A DNA stretch of 64,000 bases from Halobellus captivus (GCF_003697845.1 NZ_RDQE01000002.1:248001-312000), one strand, 5' to 3'; shown: positions 25,886-34,773, counted from the first letter of the stretch. Numbers and translations are program-made. Notes: generated from the sequence alone by a model not told the origin.

Positions 25886-26446
25886 TCAGTCGTCGCCGAC
25901 GTCCCCGACGGGCCGGGCGACCATCTCGCCCCAGGACTCGAAGCCGTGCCGGTCGTAGAAGCCCCGTGCGCGCTCGTTCTTCGGGTCGACGTCGAGCACG
26001 ATCCGGTCGAGCGGGAGGTCCTGGTCGGCGGCGAGGTCGAGCGCGGCATCCATGAGGTCGTCGGCGACGCCGGTGCCACGGTAGTCGGGCGCGAGGTAGA
26101 GCTCGTTGATCACGGCGGCGTCCCAGACGAACGCCAGCCGCTCGGGCAGACAGAAGACGTAGCCGACGAGGTCGGAGTCGTTCCCGTCGGCGTCCGCGGA
26201 TCCCCCGTCAGCGTTCGTAGTTCCCCCGTCCACCGCGACGGTCACACAGCGCGGCTCGTCGGCGACGCAGCGGTCGACCCACGCCAACCACTTCTCGCGG
26301 TAGTCGTCGGTGAGCTTGCCGGCGTATGTCGTCGCCTTCGCTTCGCCGCCGGTGTTCTCGCCGAGTCCGCGCTCGAAGGCCGTCTTCAGCCCGTAGAGTG
26401 CCTCGGCGTCGGTCGAGGCGTCGTAGGGACGGAGCTCGACGCTCAC
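25886..26446 (-). CDS. GNAT-family N-acetyltransferase
   Basis: 186 aa with a GTG start that overlaps the stop of the upstream gene (GTGA), so translation is coupled. Acetyl-CoA-binding motif A: VINELYLAPDYRGTGVADDLMDAAL, and motif B: NERARGFYDRHGFESWGEMVARP. An acidic insertion lies at about residues 74-92. Its coupling to the TIGR00300-family gene suggests a common pathway around ornithine/arginine, but this is inference. Confidence 0.85.
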   Translation of the reverse strand: MSVELRPYDASTDAEALYGLKTAFERGLGENTGGEAKATTYAGKLTDDYREKWLAWVDRCVADEPRCVTVAVDGGTTNADGGSADADGNDSDLVGYVFCLPERLAFVWDAAVINELYLAPDYRGTGVADDLMDAALDLAADQDLPLDRIVLDVDPKNERARGFYDRHGFESWGEMVARPVGDVGDD

Positions 26447-27714
26447 GCGTTCTCACCCGCCTCCGCGATCGCCTCGGCGTCCTCGTCGAGCACGAACTCC
26501 GCGAGCGTGGGCACGAACGTGCCGATGTCGGTGACCATGCCGACCGCCTGCGCGGAGCCGCGGTCGAGCAGCTGCGTGACGGTGGCGGGGTTGATGTCGA
26601 CACAGACCGTCTTCGTCGTCGAGGGGAGACAGTTCCCGACCGCGACCGAGTGGAGCAGGGTCGCGAGCATGAGCACGATGTCGGCGTCGTGGGCCTGGTC
26701 GCGGATCGCGTCCTGCGCCTCGACCGCGTCCGTGACCGTGTCGGGGAGCGGTCCGTCGTCGCGGATGGACCCCGCGAGCACGGTGTCGACGTCGTTTTCG
26801 ACGCACTGGTACATCACGCCCTCGGTGACGATCCCCGCCTCGACGGCGGCCTCGATCCCGCCGGCACGGATGACCTCCGAGATGGTCCAGATGTGGTGTT
26901 TGTGTCCCTTCCGCGGGTGCTCGAGCGTCTCGACGTCCATCCCGAGCGAGGTGCCGTACAGCGAGCGTTCCAGGTCGTGGGTGGCGAAGCCGTTGCCCGC
27001 CGACAGCGAGTCGACGTAGCCGGCCTCGACGAGGTCCGCGAGCGCGTCGCCCGCGCCGGAGTGGATCACCGCGGGGCCGGCGACGACCATCACGTTGCCG
27101 CCCGCCTCCTTCACCTCGCGCAGCTCCGCGGCCACCTCGCGGATCGTCGACTCGGAGGGACGCTCGGAGGAGACGCCGCCCTGCATGAACCCGAACGCGC
27201 CGCCGGAGCCACGGGGTCGCTCCGGCGGGTTCACGCGGATCCCCGACTCGTCGGTCGCGACGAGGTCCCCCTCCTCGACGGCGTTGAGGACCTTCGTGTA
27301 CGCCCGCGGCTCACCGTCCGGACCGTCCGGATCGACGATCAGCGCACAGTCCATCTCGATCCGGTCGACGTCGATCCACTCGCCGTCGTATCGAACCTCC
27401 GTCGGATGGTTCGTCGTCGAGTAGAAGTCCGGCGGGACGACCTTGTCGTCGGGGGCGGCGACGAGCGCCACGTCGGAGGGGTCCTCCAACACCGCGCCGT
27501 TCTGGTGCAGTTCGTGGAGGATCGCCCGGAGCGTCTCCTCGTCGTCGGCGGAGACGCGCATTCGGCAGTACGACTCGGCCTCCTCGTGGGTCCCCACGTC
27601 GAACTGCTCGACGTCGAAGGAGCCGCCCAGGTCCATCACCGCACCGAAACAGCGCTGCATCGTCCCGCTGTCGATGATGTGGCCCTCGATCTCGACGGTT
27701 CGCGAGTGGCTCAT
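26443..27714 (-). CDS. TIGR00300 (LOR/SDH-like) archaeal ornithine cyclodeaminase candidate
   Basis: 423 aa. It matches the LOR/SDH bifunctional-enzyme conserved-domain family (TIGR00300): N-terminal MSHSRTVEIEGHIIDSGTMQRCF, FGFMQGGVSSERPSE, VVAGPAVIHSGAG and a Rossmann-like ALSAGNGFATHDLERSLYGTSLG segment. Some archaeal members and the related part of cyanobacterial AgrE are reported to convert ornithine to proline. It is not homologous to the classical OCD/mu-crystallin. It is followed by an overlapping GNAT gene. The function here is family-based only. Confidence 0.75.
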   Translation of the reverse strand: MSHSRTVEIEGHIIDSGTMQRCFGAVMDLGGSFDVEQFDVGTHEEAESYCRMRVSADDEETLRAILHELHQNGAVLEDPSDVALVAAPDDKVVPPDFYSTTNHPTEVRYDGEWIDVDRIEMDCALIVDPDGPDGEPRAYTKVLNAVEEGDLVATDESGIRVNPPERPRGSGGAFGFMQGGVSSERPSESTIREVAAELREVKEAGGNVMVVAGPAVIHSGAGDALADLVEAGYVDSLSAGNGFATHDLERSLYGTSLGMDVETLEHPRKGHKHHIWTISEVIRAGGIEAAVEAGIVTEGVMYQCVENDVDTVLAGSIRDDGPLPDTVTDAVEAQDAIRDQAHDADIVLMLATLLHSVAVGNCLPSTTKTVCVDINPATVTQLLDRGSAQAVGMVTDIGTFVPTLAEFVLDEDAEAIAEAGENA

Positions 27715-27817
27715 ACCTGCCCGTGTCCCCCCGCGGAGAAACCCGTTTCCCCTGCGGCCGGCGTTGCTGTCGGCGGGACGTTGCCGTCGGCGGAGCGGTG
27801 GGTCGGTGGACCGTCGG

Positions 27818-29650
27818 TCAGATCAGCCCGAGCGCCGAGAGGATCTGGTTGCCGAACACCATCGACACCAGCCCGAAGAGCATGACCAGCCCGGAGGAGA
27901 CCGTGATGGTCCGGACGGCCGCGTGCCGGTCGCCGATCGGGAGCCGGCTCACGACCGCCTCGGCGACCATCCGGAGGATCCGGCCGCCGTCGAGCGGGAA
28001 CGCCGGGAGGCAGTTGAACAGCGCGAGCTGGATGTTGATCCAGCCGGTCCAGAAGAGCAGGTTCGCGAGCAGGAACGCGCCGCCGCCGAGGAACGCGAGT
28101 CCGCCCTCGAGGACGTAGAAGTTGGTGATACCGCCGGCGAACCCGGCGAAGTTGAACGGCAGCCCGAACAGGCTGCCGAGCGGGAGGATCAGCGTCACGA
28201 AGACGAGTCCGAGCGCGGAGTCCGCGAGCCCGCCGAGTGCGACTCCGTCGAGCGCGCCCTCGCCGCCGTCGCCCCCGAGCAGTTCGAGGTACGCGCCGGC
28301 GGGGTACTCGGAGACGCCGACGTCGTCGAGCGCGAGCCCGCTCGTGCCCGGGAAGACGCTCACGCCGATGAACCCGCCCTCGCGGTTCGGATGGGGATCG
28401 AGCTCCACGTCGTAGCTGACGCGCTCGTCGGCGGCGGTGTACGCGACCACCTCGACGGTCGTTCCGGGCTCGCGCTCCTGGAGCGTGGCCGCCAACGCCT
28501 CGTCGTCACGGATCCGGTCGCCGTCGATCTCCACGACCGTGAGCGGCTCGCCGACCGCCGCGCCCGCGTCGTGGATCGGGCCGCCCTCCTGGACGCCGAC
28601 GATGTACGCGCCGACCGGCACCTCGCGTTCGGTGGCGTTCGCGCCGTCGGCCCCTTCGAGCGCCACGGTCGCCCGCTCGTCGTCGCCGACCGCGGCGAGG
28701 AAATCGCCCTCGGTCCGCACCGGCTCGCCGTTCACCGCGGTGACGACGAACGGCTCCTCCGTCACGGTGACGCCGAAGGGGTTGCCGCCGGCCGACCCGA
28801 CCGCCTGGAGCTCCCGTTCGACGGTGACTGTGCGTTCCTCGTCGCCGTCGTCGACGACCATCGGGACGTCCGCGCCGGCCTCGGCGACCGCGGCCTCGAA
28901 CGCCGCGGCGTCCGCGACCGGCTCGCCGGCGACCTCGACGATCCGGTCGCCCTGCGCGAGGTCCGCGGCGGCCGCGGGCGACCCAGGATTCACCTCGCCG
29001 ACCGCGTAGCCGGGCGCGACGCCCATCGCGCCCACGACGGGGCCGAAGAGCAGCGCGAAGACGACGACCGTGAGGACCACGTTCGCCGTGACGCCGGCGG
29101 CGAACATCCGGGCCCGGGCCCCGCGGGACGCCTCCCGGGTCGCCTCCTCGTCCGGCTCGACGAACGCGCCGACCGGCAGGACCGCGAGGAAGACCAGCCC
29201 CATCGAGTCGATGTCGATGTCCTCGACGCGGCAGAGCAGGCCGTGTGCGCCCTCGTGGACCACCATCGCGATCGCGAGCCCGCCGACGATCTCGGGCGCG
29301 ACCGAGAGCGGGAGGAACTCGTTGACGCCGGGGATGATGAGGAAGTTCTGCGGCTGCTGGATCGCGGAGGGTTGCGTGGCCGAGAGCGCGGAGAGTCCCG
29401 AGGAGACGATGAGGACGAACGAGCCGACCATCGCGACGAGCGCGCCGCCGAGCCCGAGGTTCGCGACCGCGCGCCAGAACCGCCGCGGTCCGGCGAGTCG
29501 TTCGAGGAACGCCCGCCCGCGACGGGTATGGAGGGTCGTGAGCGGACCGGAGATCCGCACGGAGTCCGGGAGGATCCCCCGGTTCCGGAGCCACGTCATG
29601 GCCGCCGTGTACGCGAGGATCCCCGTCAGAACCCACAGCACCGTGTTCAT
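27818..29650 (-). CDS. Site-2-protease-like M50 intramembrane metalloprotease with PDZ insertions
   Basis: 610 aa. The zinc motif HEGAH lies in a membrane helix (AIAMVVHEGAHGLLCRVEDI, about residue 130) and the second conserved site NCLPAFPLDGGRIL lies near the C-terminus (about residue 560); together they form the S2P active site. Between them a large loop carries PDZ-like segments (PGYAVGEVNPGSPAAAADLAQGDRIVEVAGEPV and VVEIDGDRIRDDEALAATLQ). It probably cleaves membrane-anchored regulators. About six membrane helices are visible. Single gene. Confidence 0.9.
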   Translation of the reverse strand: MNTVLWVLTGILAYTAAMTWLRNRGILPDSVRISGPLTTLHTRRGRAFLERLAGPRRFWRAVANLGLGGALVAMVGSFVLIVSSGLSALSATQPSAIQQPQNFLIIPGVNEFLPLSVAPEIVGGLAIAMVVHEGAHGLLCRVEDIDIDSMGLVFLAVLPVGAFVEPDEEATREASRGARARMFAAGVTANVVLTVVVFALLFGPVVGAMGVAPGYAVGEVNPGSPAAAADLAQGDRIVEVAGEPVADAAAFEAAVAEAGADVPMVVDDGDEERTVTVERELQAVGSAGGNPFGVTVTEEPFVVTAVNGEPVRTEGDFLAAVGDDERATVALEGADGANATEREVPVGAYIVGVQEGGPIHDAGAAVGEPLTVVEIDGDRIRDDEALAATLQEREPGTTVEVVAYTAADERVSYDVELDPHPNREGGFIGVSVFPGTSGLALDDVGVSEYPAGAYLELLGGDGGEGALDGVALGGLADSALGLVFVTLILPLGSLFGLPFNFAGFAGGITNFYVLEGGLAFLGGGAFLLANLLFWTGWINIQLALFNCLPAFPLDGGRILRMVAEAVVSRLPIGDRHAAVRTITVSSGLVMLFGLVSMVFGNQILSALGLI

Positions 29651-29768
29651 GTCGAAGCCGTCAGGGTCGCCCGGGTGTAAGGCGTTCGGTTCGGGGAACC
29701 GGGCCCGGTCCGGGGCGGCCCGTCCCGCGAACTAAAACCCCAAGTACCCCCCCGTTCAACGTCCGGTC

Positions 29769-30008
29769 ATGATCGCGCTCATCGGCTTCGTCTCTCGGCT
29801 GGTCGGCGACGTCGGCCGGTTCGTCGACGTCTTCGCGAACGACCTGATCCTCGGCGCGGGCGACCCGCTCTCCGCGGTGCTCGTCCTCGTCGGACAGCTG
29901 TTGATCGTCGCCTCCGTGGCCGTCCTCGGCTACGCGGCGGTCGGCGCGCTCCTCGGCGAGATCGGCGTGAAGCTCCCGTCGCTCGGCGGCCGCGGCCCGA
30001 GCGAGTAG
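29769..30008 (+). CDS. Small haloarchaeal membrane protein
   Basis: 79 aa. An N-terminal amphipathic segment (MIALIGFVSRLVGDVGRFVDVFANDLIL) and one strong membrane helix (SAVLVLVGQLLIVASVAVLGYAAVGALL) precede a short Ser/Gly-rich tail. No family is recognised. The ATG is preceded by an A-rich ACTAAAACCCC at about 29730-29740 that could be a TATA box (28-38 nt upstream). Confidence 0.65.
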   Translation: MIALIGFVSRLVGDVGRFVDVFANDLILGAGDPLSAVLVLVGQLLIVASVAVLGYAAVGALLGEIGVKLPSLGGRGPSE

Positions 30009-30036
30009 CGCCCGTCACTCCGCGAAGCAGCGTTCG

Positions 30037-30957
30037 TCACCCCGCGAGGTCCAACTCGATCGGGTCGATCGAGACCGTCCCGTCGGGTTCGACGGTCACC
30101 CGGTGGTTCCGCGGGACCGCCCGCCAGACCCGGTCGTTCTCGAACAGCGCTTCGCTGGCCACGATCGTCGCGGCGGTTCCCTCGGGGTCCGGCGTCGAGC
30201 AGAACTCGCCGCCGGACTCGAACGAGCCCGCCTCGCCGACGTAGAGGCTCTGCGCCGCGGTCCCGGGGGTGGCGTATCGGGTCGCCACGATCGATTCCCC
30301 GTCGGTGAGACAGAAGTTCGCCTGCGTCCCCGCCTCCTCGTCGACCTCGGCTCTGAACGTCTCCAGCCGTTCGAGCGCCGCATGAACCGCCGCCGCGAGG
30401 TCGTCGAGGGACGGGTCAACCACGTCCCGGCCGAGTTCGTCCTGTATCACCGCGAACGCGTGCTCGCTGTCGGTCGAGCCGTGGATCCCGAAGTAGAACT
30501 CGTCGTCGAGCGACTCGCGGACGCGACGGATCACCTCGCGGTGGGCACCGAGCGTCCCGTTGTGCATGAACAGCAGCCGTCGTCGACCACGCTCGACCGG
30601 GTCGAGGTCGGCGTCGCGCTCGTGAAGCCCGGTGCCGCCGGTGAAGGGGTGACAGTTCAGCTGTTGGACCGAGAGGCCGGGGCTGGCCGCCCGGACGTGC
30701 GCGAAGTACAGCGACGTCTCGATCAGCGGGCTCACGTGCCGCATGTTGTCGTCGTTCCAGGCGGGACGCACCCGCTTGTGGAGTGCCGGCTCCGGGGAGC
30801 GCTCGCGGTCGTACCAGCCGACGCCCCAGCCGTCGCCGTTGAGCGGCTCGCGACGCTCCTCGGCGTGCATCGACTGGTCGATGATCGAGTGATCCGGCCT
30901 GTACAGCAGTTCGTCGAGCTCCATCGGCGGCCCGTGGTACGCCACGAAGCGGCACAT
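30037..30957 (-). CDS. Class II glutamine amidotransferase (YafJ/GATase_4-like)
   Basis: 306 aa. The N-terminal nucleophile Cys2 is intact (MCRFVAYHGPP), and the Ntn-type glutaminase fold continues with NGDGWGVGWY, YFAHVRAASPG, NCHPFTGG, FMHNGTLG and a GSTDSEHAF motif. No synthase domain is fused, so it may supply ammonia to a partner or be a stand-alone hydrolase. Its promoter region contains three copies of TCACGACA/TGTCGTGA around a TATA-like TTTAAC. Confidence 0.88.
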   Translation of the reverse strand: MCRFVAYHGPPMELDELLYRPDHSIIDQSMHAEERREPLNGDGWGVGWYDRERSPEPALHKRVRPAWNDDNMRHVSPLIETSLYFAHVRAASPGLSVQQLNCHPFTGGTGLHERDADLDPVERGRRRLLFMHNGTLGAHREVIRRVRESLDDEFYFGIHGSTDSEHAFAVIQDELGRDVVDPSLDDLAAAVHAALERLETFRAEVDEEAGTQANFCLTDGESIVATRYATPGTAAQSLYVGEAGSFESGGEFCSTPDPEGTAATIVASEALFENDRVWRAVPRNHRVTVEPDGTVSIDPIELDLAG

Positions 30958-30960
30958 ACG

Positions 30961-31014
30961 TCACGACAAAAGTTCAACCGAGTTAAATTTGTGTCACGAC
31001 AGCAGGTGTCGTGA
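30961..31014. promoter_or_regulatory. Promoter of the amidotransferase gene with TCACGACA repeats
   Basis: TCACGACA occurs at 30961-30968 and 30994-31001, and its inverse TGTCGTGA at 31007-31014; the last two form a perfect 8+8 dyad with a 5-nt loop. On the minus strand a TATA-like AATTTAAC lies at about 30983-30990, 26-33 nt before the ATG (30957). The motif therefore sits at the start site and directly upstream of TATA, like an operator. Confidence 0.55.
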
Positions 31015-31112
31015 TGTTCGATCGCACGGGGATCCGCAGTGATCCGCACCGAGCGACCTCGAACCGTCTTCGCCGGCAGCCGGGAACGGGGGATCGGGGA
31101 CCGGACGTCGAC

Positions 31113-32096
31113 TCAGAAGAGCCCGCGGACCGCCTCGGCCGCGAGGTCGACGCCGGCCTCGAGGTCGGGCCCGAGCGGCGAGCCGACGACGAGCCCGTCG
31201 GCGTGCTCCGCGACGGCGGCCGCGCGTTCGCGGACCGTTTCCGTCGTTCCCGCCATACAGAAGGCGTCGATCATCGCGGGCGTCACCAGGTCGAAGGCGG
31301 CGGAGAACTCCCCCGCGGAGACGCGCTCGCCGATGGCGTCGGCGACGTCGGCGTCGATCCCGTGTCGGTCGAGCACCGGCGGGGCCGCGCCGCCGGCGAT
31401 GAACGCGACCGGCGGGCGGGCCGCCTCCCGGGCGGCGGTCTCGTCCTCCGCGACCGACACCGCGGCGTAGGCGACGAGGTCGAAGTCGCCGCGACGGTCG
31501 GGGCGGTCGTCGACCCCGTCGTCGACCTGGTCGCGGGCCCACGCGAGGTCCTTCGGGTGCGAGCCGTTGAACAGCAGTCCGTCGGCGTGCTTCGCCGCCA
31601 TCCGGCACATGTGGGGCCCCTCGCCGCCGACGTGGACGGGGATCGACGCGCCCTGCGGGGGCTCGTAGTTGAGCCCCGCCCCGCTGGCGTCGAAGCTCCC
31701 GTCGTGGTCGACGCGCTCGCCGGCCCACAGCTTCCGGGCGGTCTTGAACGCCTCCAGCACGGGCCGGAGCCCGCGCTGGTCCGCGAGCCCGAGGTTTCGC
31801 AGCGTCGAGGGGTCGCCCGGGCCGATACCGAGGACGGCGCGTCCCTCCGACAGCTCGTCGAGGGTGGCGACCCGCGAGGCGAGGGTGACGGGGTGGGTCT
31901 CGTAGGGGTTGGCGACGCCGGGACCGAGCCGAACCGACTCGGTCACGGTCGCGAGCTGTGAGAGCACCGCCCACGGGTCGCGGTTGTTGTAGTGACACGT
32001 CGAGTAGACGGCGTCGTAGCCGGCGGCCTCGGCGCGGACGCCGAGGTCGACGACGCGGTGCGGGTCGTGTTCGGGGGTGAGTTCGATTCCGAGCAT
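31113..32096 (-). CDS. mer: F420-dependent luciferase-like oxidoreductase, Mer-like
   Basis: 327 aa from MLGIELTPEHDP; an alternative ATG at 32111 adds five residues and overlaps cofE. It is a TIM-barrel bacterial-luciferase-family enzyme with the F420 signature features (YNNRDPWAVLSQLATVTESVRLGPGVANPYETHP, VLGIGPGDPSTLRNLG, PVHVGGEGPHMCRMAAKHADG). It resembles 5,10-methylenetetrahydromethanopterin reductase, but in haloarchaea the pterin could be tetrahydrofolate. The adjacency of cofE, which makes poly-glutamyl F420, supports F420 dependence. Confidence 0.82.
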   Translation of the reverse strand: MLGIELTPEHDPHRVVDLGVRAEAAGYDAVYSTCHYNNRDPWAVLSQLATVTESVRLGPGVANPYETHPVTLASRVATLDELSEGRAVLGIGPGDPSTLRNLGLADQRGLRPVLEAFKTARKLWAGERVDHDGSFDASGAGLNYEPPQGASIPVHVGGEGPHMCRMAAKHADGLLFNGSHPKDLAWARDQVDDGVDDRPDRRGDFDLVAYAAVSVAEDETAAREAARPPVAFIAGGAAPPVLDRHGIDADVADAIGERVSAGEFSAAFDLVTPAMIDAFCMAGTTETVRERAAAVAEHADGLVVGSPLGPDLEAGVDLAAEAVRGLF

Positions 32097-32097
32097 G

Positions 32098-32874
32098 TCA
32101 GTGGTCCTCATGTCGTCCGTTGTCCTCGTAGCGCCAGTCGCGTAACGCCTGCCGGACGAAGTCTCCCTCGACCGCGCGGAAGTGCTCGTCCGAACCGGCG
32201 TGGTCGCCGAACGCCCAGTCGCGGACGACGACGACGGGCGTGCCGCCGTCGCCCTCGCCGGCGACGAGGTTGGCGGCGCCGGCCAGTTCGTCGATCACGT
32301 TCTGGACGGTGACGCCCATCTCGCGGCCGTCACGGTCGCGTTCGCCGCGCCAGTCGCGGCTCGCGGGCGTCCCCGACCAGCCGATCGCGACCCCGCGTTG
32401 GCCGTGTCTGAACGGCCGGCCGCAGGTGTCGCTGACGACGACGCGGTCGGCCGCGAGTCCCTCGCGGATCCGCGCCGCGCTCTCGGAGGGGCGTTCCGGG
32501 AGCAACAGCAGGTCGCCGTCGGGGACGTTCGACCGATCGATCCCCGCGTTGACGCCGATGTGGCCGAACCGGGTCGCCGTCAGGAGGAACGGCGCCTCCA
32601 TGATCAGCTCCGTCGACTCCTCGAGGACGGCCTGGGCGAACCGGGGGTCCTTCTCCTCGCCGGCGATCGCCGCGAGCCGGTCCGCGATCTCGTTCGCGCG
32701 TGGGCCCGCCGGGAAGTCCGCGAGGTCGAACGTGCGCCCCTCGGCCTTGGAGACGACGGTGCTGGCGACGACGACGACGTCGTCCTCGCGGAGGTCGACG
32801 CGCTCGTCGATCATCGCCGCGAGGTCGTCTCCTTCCCGGATCTCCGGGAGGTCCGGGACGGCGAACAGCTCCAT
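32098..32874 (-). CDS. cofE: Coenzyme F420:L-glutamate ligase
   Basis: 258 aa. It adds gamma-linked glutamates to F420-0 with GTP. Family features: [64 protein letters not shown] and [20 protein letters not shown] (start of the conserved substrate loop). Length agrees with the archaeal enzyme. The start ATG is at 32874. It is followed by the Mer-like F420-dependent enzyme with 1 nt between its stop codon and the preferred start, so both are on one message. Confidence 0.92.
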   Translation of the reverse strand: MELFAVPDLPEIREGDDLAAMIDERVDLREDDVVVVASTVVSKAEGRTFDLADFPAGPRANEIADRLAAIAGEEKDPRFAQAVLEESTELIMEAPFLLTATRFGHIGVNAGIDRSNVPDGDLLLLPERPSESAARIREGLAADRVVVSDTCGRPFRHGQRGVAIGWSGTPASRDWRGERDRDGREMGVTVQNVIDELAGAANLVAGEGDGGTPVVVVRDWAFGDHAGSDEHFRAVEGDFVRQALRDWRYEDNGRHEDH

Positions 32875-32984
32875 ACTCGATCCTGCGTGTCGGCGAGGAA
32901 AAACCCCGCCGGTACCGGGCCGGCTTGACGGTATCCGGCGACGCTCGAACCGGGATGGGGCGATGAAGTCCGGCGTCTCGGACG

Positions 32985-33130
32985 CCGCGGTGGCGCGTGC
33001 CCGTGAGCGCCCGACAGGGCGCGAACCGGCCCGCGCGAGGGACGCGGCGAGCGCTCGAAGAGCGCGAGCCGCGAGGCTGGGGAGGCGTGAGGTGCGGTGC
33101 TGTGCGGGGCGGCTGGGGCTTCGGCAGTCA
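32985..33130 (+). repeat. Dispersed GC-rich repeat, short copy A
   Basis: Non-coding stretch with GAGCGCCCGACAGGGCGCGA, GCGCGAGGGA, GGCTGGGGAGGCGTGAGG, GTGCTGTGCGG and GGCTGGGGCTTCGGC. The same ordered blocks occur, diverged, in the complement of 50795-51160 (GAGCGCCCGACGGGCGCGAG, GTTGGGGAGGCCTGAGG, GGTTGTGCGG, GACTGGGGCTTTGGC). Copy A lacks the roughly 200-nt middle part of the long copy. No protein is supported. Confidence 0.7.
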
Positions 33131-33221
33131 TGTCCAAGTCGGGAACCGCGTATCATCGAGCGGCTGGGGCCTCACCGACGTTGGCCGTCGGTTCGGCGTT
33201 CCGATCCTCGCACCCCGATCC

Positions 33222-33256
33222 TTGACATCCTCCCACGGCTGAAGCCGTGGGCTCTC
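33222..33256 (-). mobile_element. Solitary IS200/IS605-type right-end hairpin
   Basis: TTGACATCCTCCCACGGCTG followed by AAGCCGTGGG. The arms CCCACGGCT (33232-33240) and AGCCGTGGG (33243-33251) pair perfectly with a GA loop, and TTGAC at the edge matches the end type of haloarchaeal tnpB elements. No transposase is attached; the following gene is tsr3. It is an orphan end or a miniature element. Confidence 0.6.
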
Positions 33257-33316
33257 TCCTTGATTCTCTGTCGACCGCTCCGTACGCCTTATCAACGACA
33301 CCGCCCATCTGGTATC

Positions 33317-33820
33317 GTGGACCTCCACGTCCGGTACGAGGGCGACGACGACCCCGACAAGTGTACGGCCCGGAAGCTCGCCCGGTTCGACCTCGCGGAG
33401 CTCCATCGATCGGACCGGGCCACCCCGTACGGGGTCGTCCTCAATCCCCACGCCGAGCGCGCGCTCTCGCCCGCGGACGCCGACATCGCCCGCGGGAACG
33501 CGCTCGTCGCGCTCGACTGCTCGTGGGAGTCGGCCGGCGAGAAGCGGTTCTCCCTCCCCGGCGAGCACCGCGCGCTCCCGTATCTCGTCGCCGCCAACCC
33601 CGTGAACTTCGGCCGGCCGATGAAGCTCACGACCGTCGAGGCGTTCGCGGCCGCACTCGCGATCCTCGGCGAACCGGACCACGCGGAGCGGGTCATGGCG
33701 AAGTTCACCTGGGGCGAGACGTTCCTCGAGCTCAACGAGGAACCGCTTCGACGGTACGCCGACTGCGAGGACTCGAGCGAGGTCGTCTCGGTCCAGCAGG
33801 AGTACCTCGACCGGGAGTGA
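33317..33820 (+). CDS. tsr3: 18S/16S rRNA aminocarboxypropyltransferase Tsr3-like (DUF367)
   Basis: 167 aa from a GTG ([28 protein letters not shown]). It transfers the aminocarboxypropyl group of SAM to a small-subunit rRNA pseudouridine in ribosome maturation. Family hallmarks: [59 protein letters not shown] and the C-terminal [18 protein letters not shown]. Length matches. The orphan IS hairpin lies just 61-95 nt before the start. Confidence 0.92.
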   Translation: MDLHVRYEGDDDPDKCTARKLARFDLAELHRSDRATPYGVVLNPHAERALSPADADIARGNALVALDCSWESAGEKRFSLPGEHRALPYLVAANPVNFGRPMKLTTVEAFAAALAILGEPDHAERVMAKFTWGETFLELNEEPLRRYADCEDSSEVVSVQQEYLDRE

Positions 33821-33867
33821 GCCGGAGGTCCCGATCCGACCCGTTCCCGCTCGATCCGGTGCGGTCC

Positions 33868-34773
33868 CTACTCCCCGTCGGCTCGTCGTTTCACCTCGTG
33901 GCGACCGAATCCGTAGCGCAGCCGGTTGGCGAGCCGCCGCGAGAACCGGCCCTCGTTGCGGGAGTCGAACCGCTCGGCGAGCGCGCCGTAGATGAGCGGG
34001 ACGGGGACCTCCTGTTCGAGCGCCTCCTCGACGGTCCACGTTCCGGTCGATCCGCCGGCGACGTGGTCGGCCACGTCGCCCAGGTCGTTCCCCTCCTCGC
34101 GGAACGCCTCCTCGCAGAGTTCGAGCAGCCACGACCGGATCACCGCGCCGTTGTTCCAGGTGCGCGCGATCGACTCCATCTCGAGGTCGTACCGGCCCTC
34201 CGCGAGCAGCTCGAACCCCTCGCCGTACGCCTGCATCAGCGCGTACTCCACGCCGTTGTGGACCATCTTCACGTAGTGGCCCGCGCCCGACTCGCCCATG
34301 CGGTCGTGGCCGGCGGGGCCGGTCGCGACCGCGTCGAGGACGGGCACCAGTTCCTCGTAGGCCCACTCGGGGCCGCCGACCATCAGGGAGAACCCCTCCT
34401 CCGCGCTCGCGGGCCCGCCGGACGTCCCGCAGTCGAGGTAGGCGGCGTCGGTCCCCTCGGCGCGACGGACCGACGCCTCGAAGTGGGAGTTGCCGCCGTC
34501 GACGACCACGTCCTCGCGTTCGAGGTGTGGCTCGAGGTCCGCGAGCGTGGCGTCGACCGCGTCGCCCGCGGGCACCATGAGCCAGATTCGCTTTTTTGTA
34601 CCCAACCGCTCGCAGAGGTCCTCGACCGAATCCGCGGGATCCGCGCCCGCCTCCGCGGCAGCCGCCGTCGCCTCCGCCGAGAGGTCGAACGCGACCACGT
34701 CGTGGCCAGCGTCGAGGGTCCGGTCGACGACGATCCGCCCCATCCGTCCGAGTCCGATGACGCCGAGTTGCAT
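33868..34773 (-). CDS. gnd: 6-phosphogluconate dehydrogenase, decarboxylating (archaeal short type)
   Basis: 301 aa. It oxidises 6-phosphogluconate to ribulose 5-phosphate in the haloarchaeal oxidative pentose phosphate route. N-terminal Rossmann start MQLGVIGLGRMGRIV, DGGNSHFEASVRRAEG, the LDCGTSGGPASAEEGFSLMVGG substrate loop and the catalytic Lys in GAGHYVKMVHNGVEYALMQ. It lacks the long C-terminal part of the bacterial dimeric enzyme, as in other short GndA-type members. Confidence 0.92.
   Translation of the reverse strand: MQLGVIGLGRMGRIVVDRTLDAGHDVVAFDLSAEATAAAAEAGADPADSVEDLCERLGTKKRIWLMVPAGDAVDATLADLEPHLEREDVVVDGGNSHFEASVRRAEGTDAAYLDCGTSGGPASAEEGFSLMVGGPEWAYEELVPVLDAVATGPAGHDRMGESGAGHYVKMVHNGVEYALMQAYGEGFELLAEGRYDLEMESIARTWNNGAVIRSWLLELCEEAFREEGNDLGDVADHVAGGSTGTWTVEEALEQEVPVPLIYGALAERFDSRNEGRFSRRLANRLRYGFGRHEVKRRADGE

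Noticed and set aside
26326-27885. Plus-strand open frame opposite GNAT and the TIGR00300 gene
   Set aside because: Shadow frame with Arg/Asp-rich sequence and no conserved segment.
27443-29680. Very long plus-strand open frame opposite the S2P protease
   Set aside because: It runs antisense to a gene with clear HEGAH and LDGG protease motifs, is full of Asp/Arg/Glu repeats typical of GC-rich shadow frames, and has no recognisable domain.
31011-31961. Plus-strand open frame opposite the Mer-like gene
   Set aside because: It is antisense to a recognised F420-dependent enzyme and has no domain.
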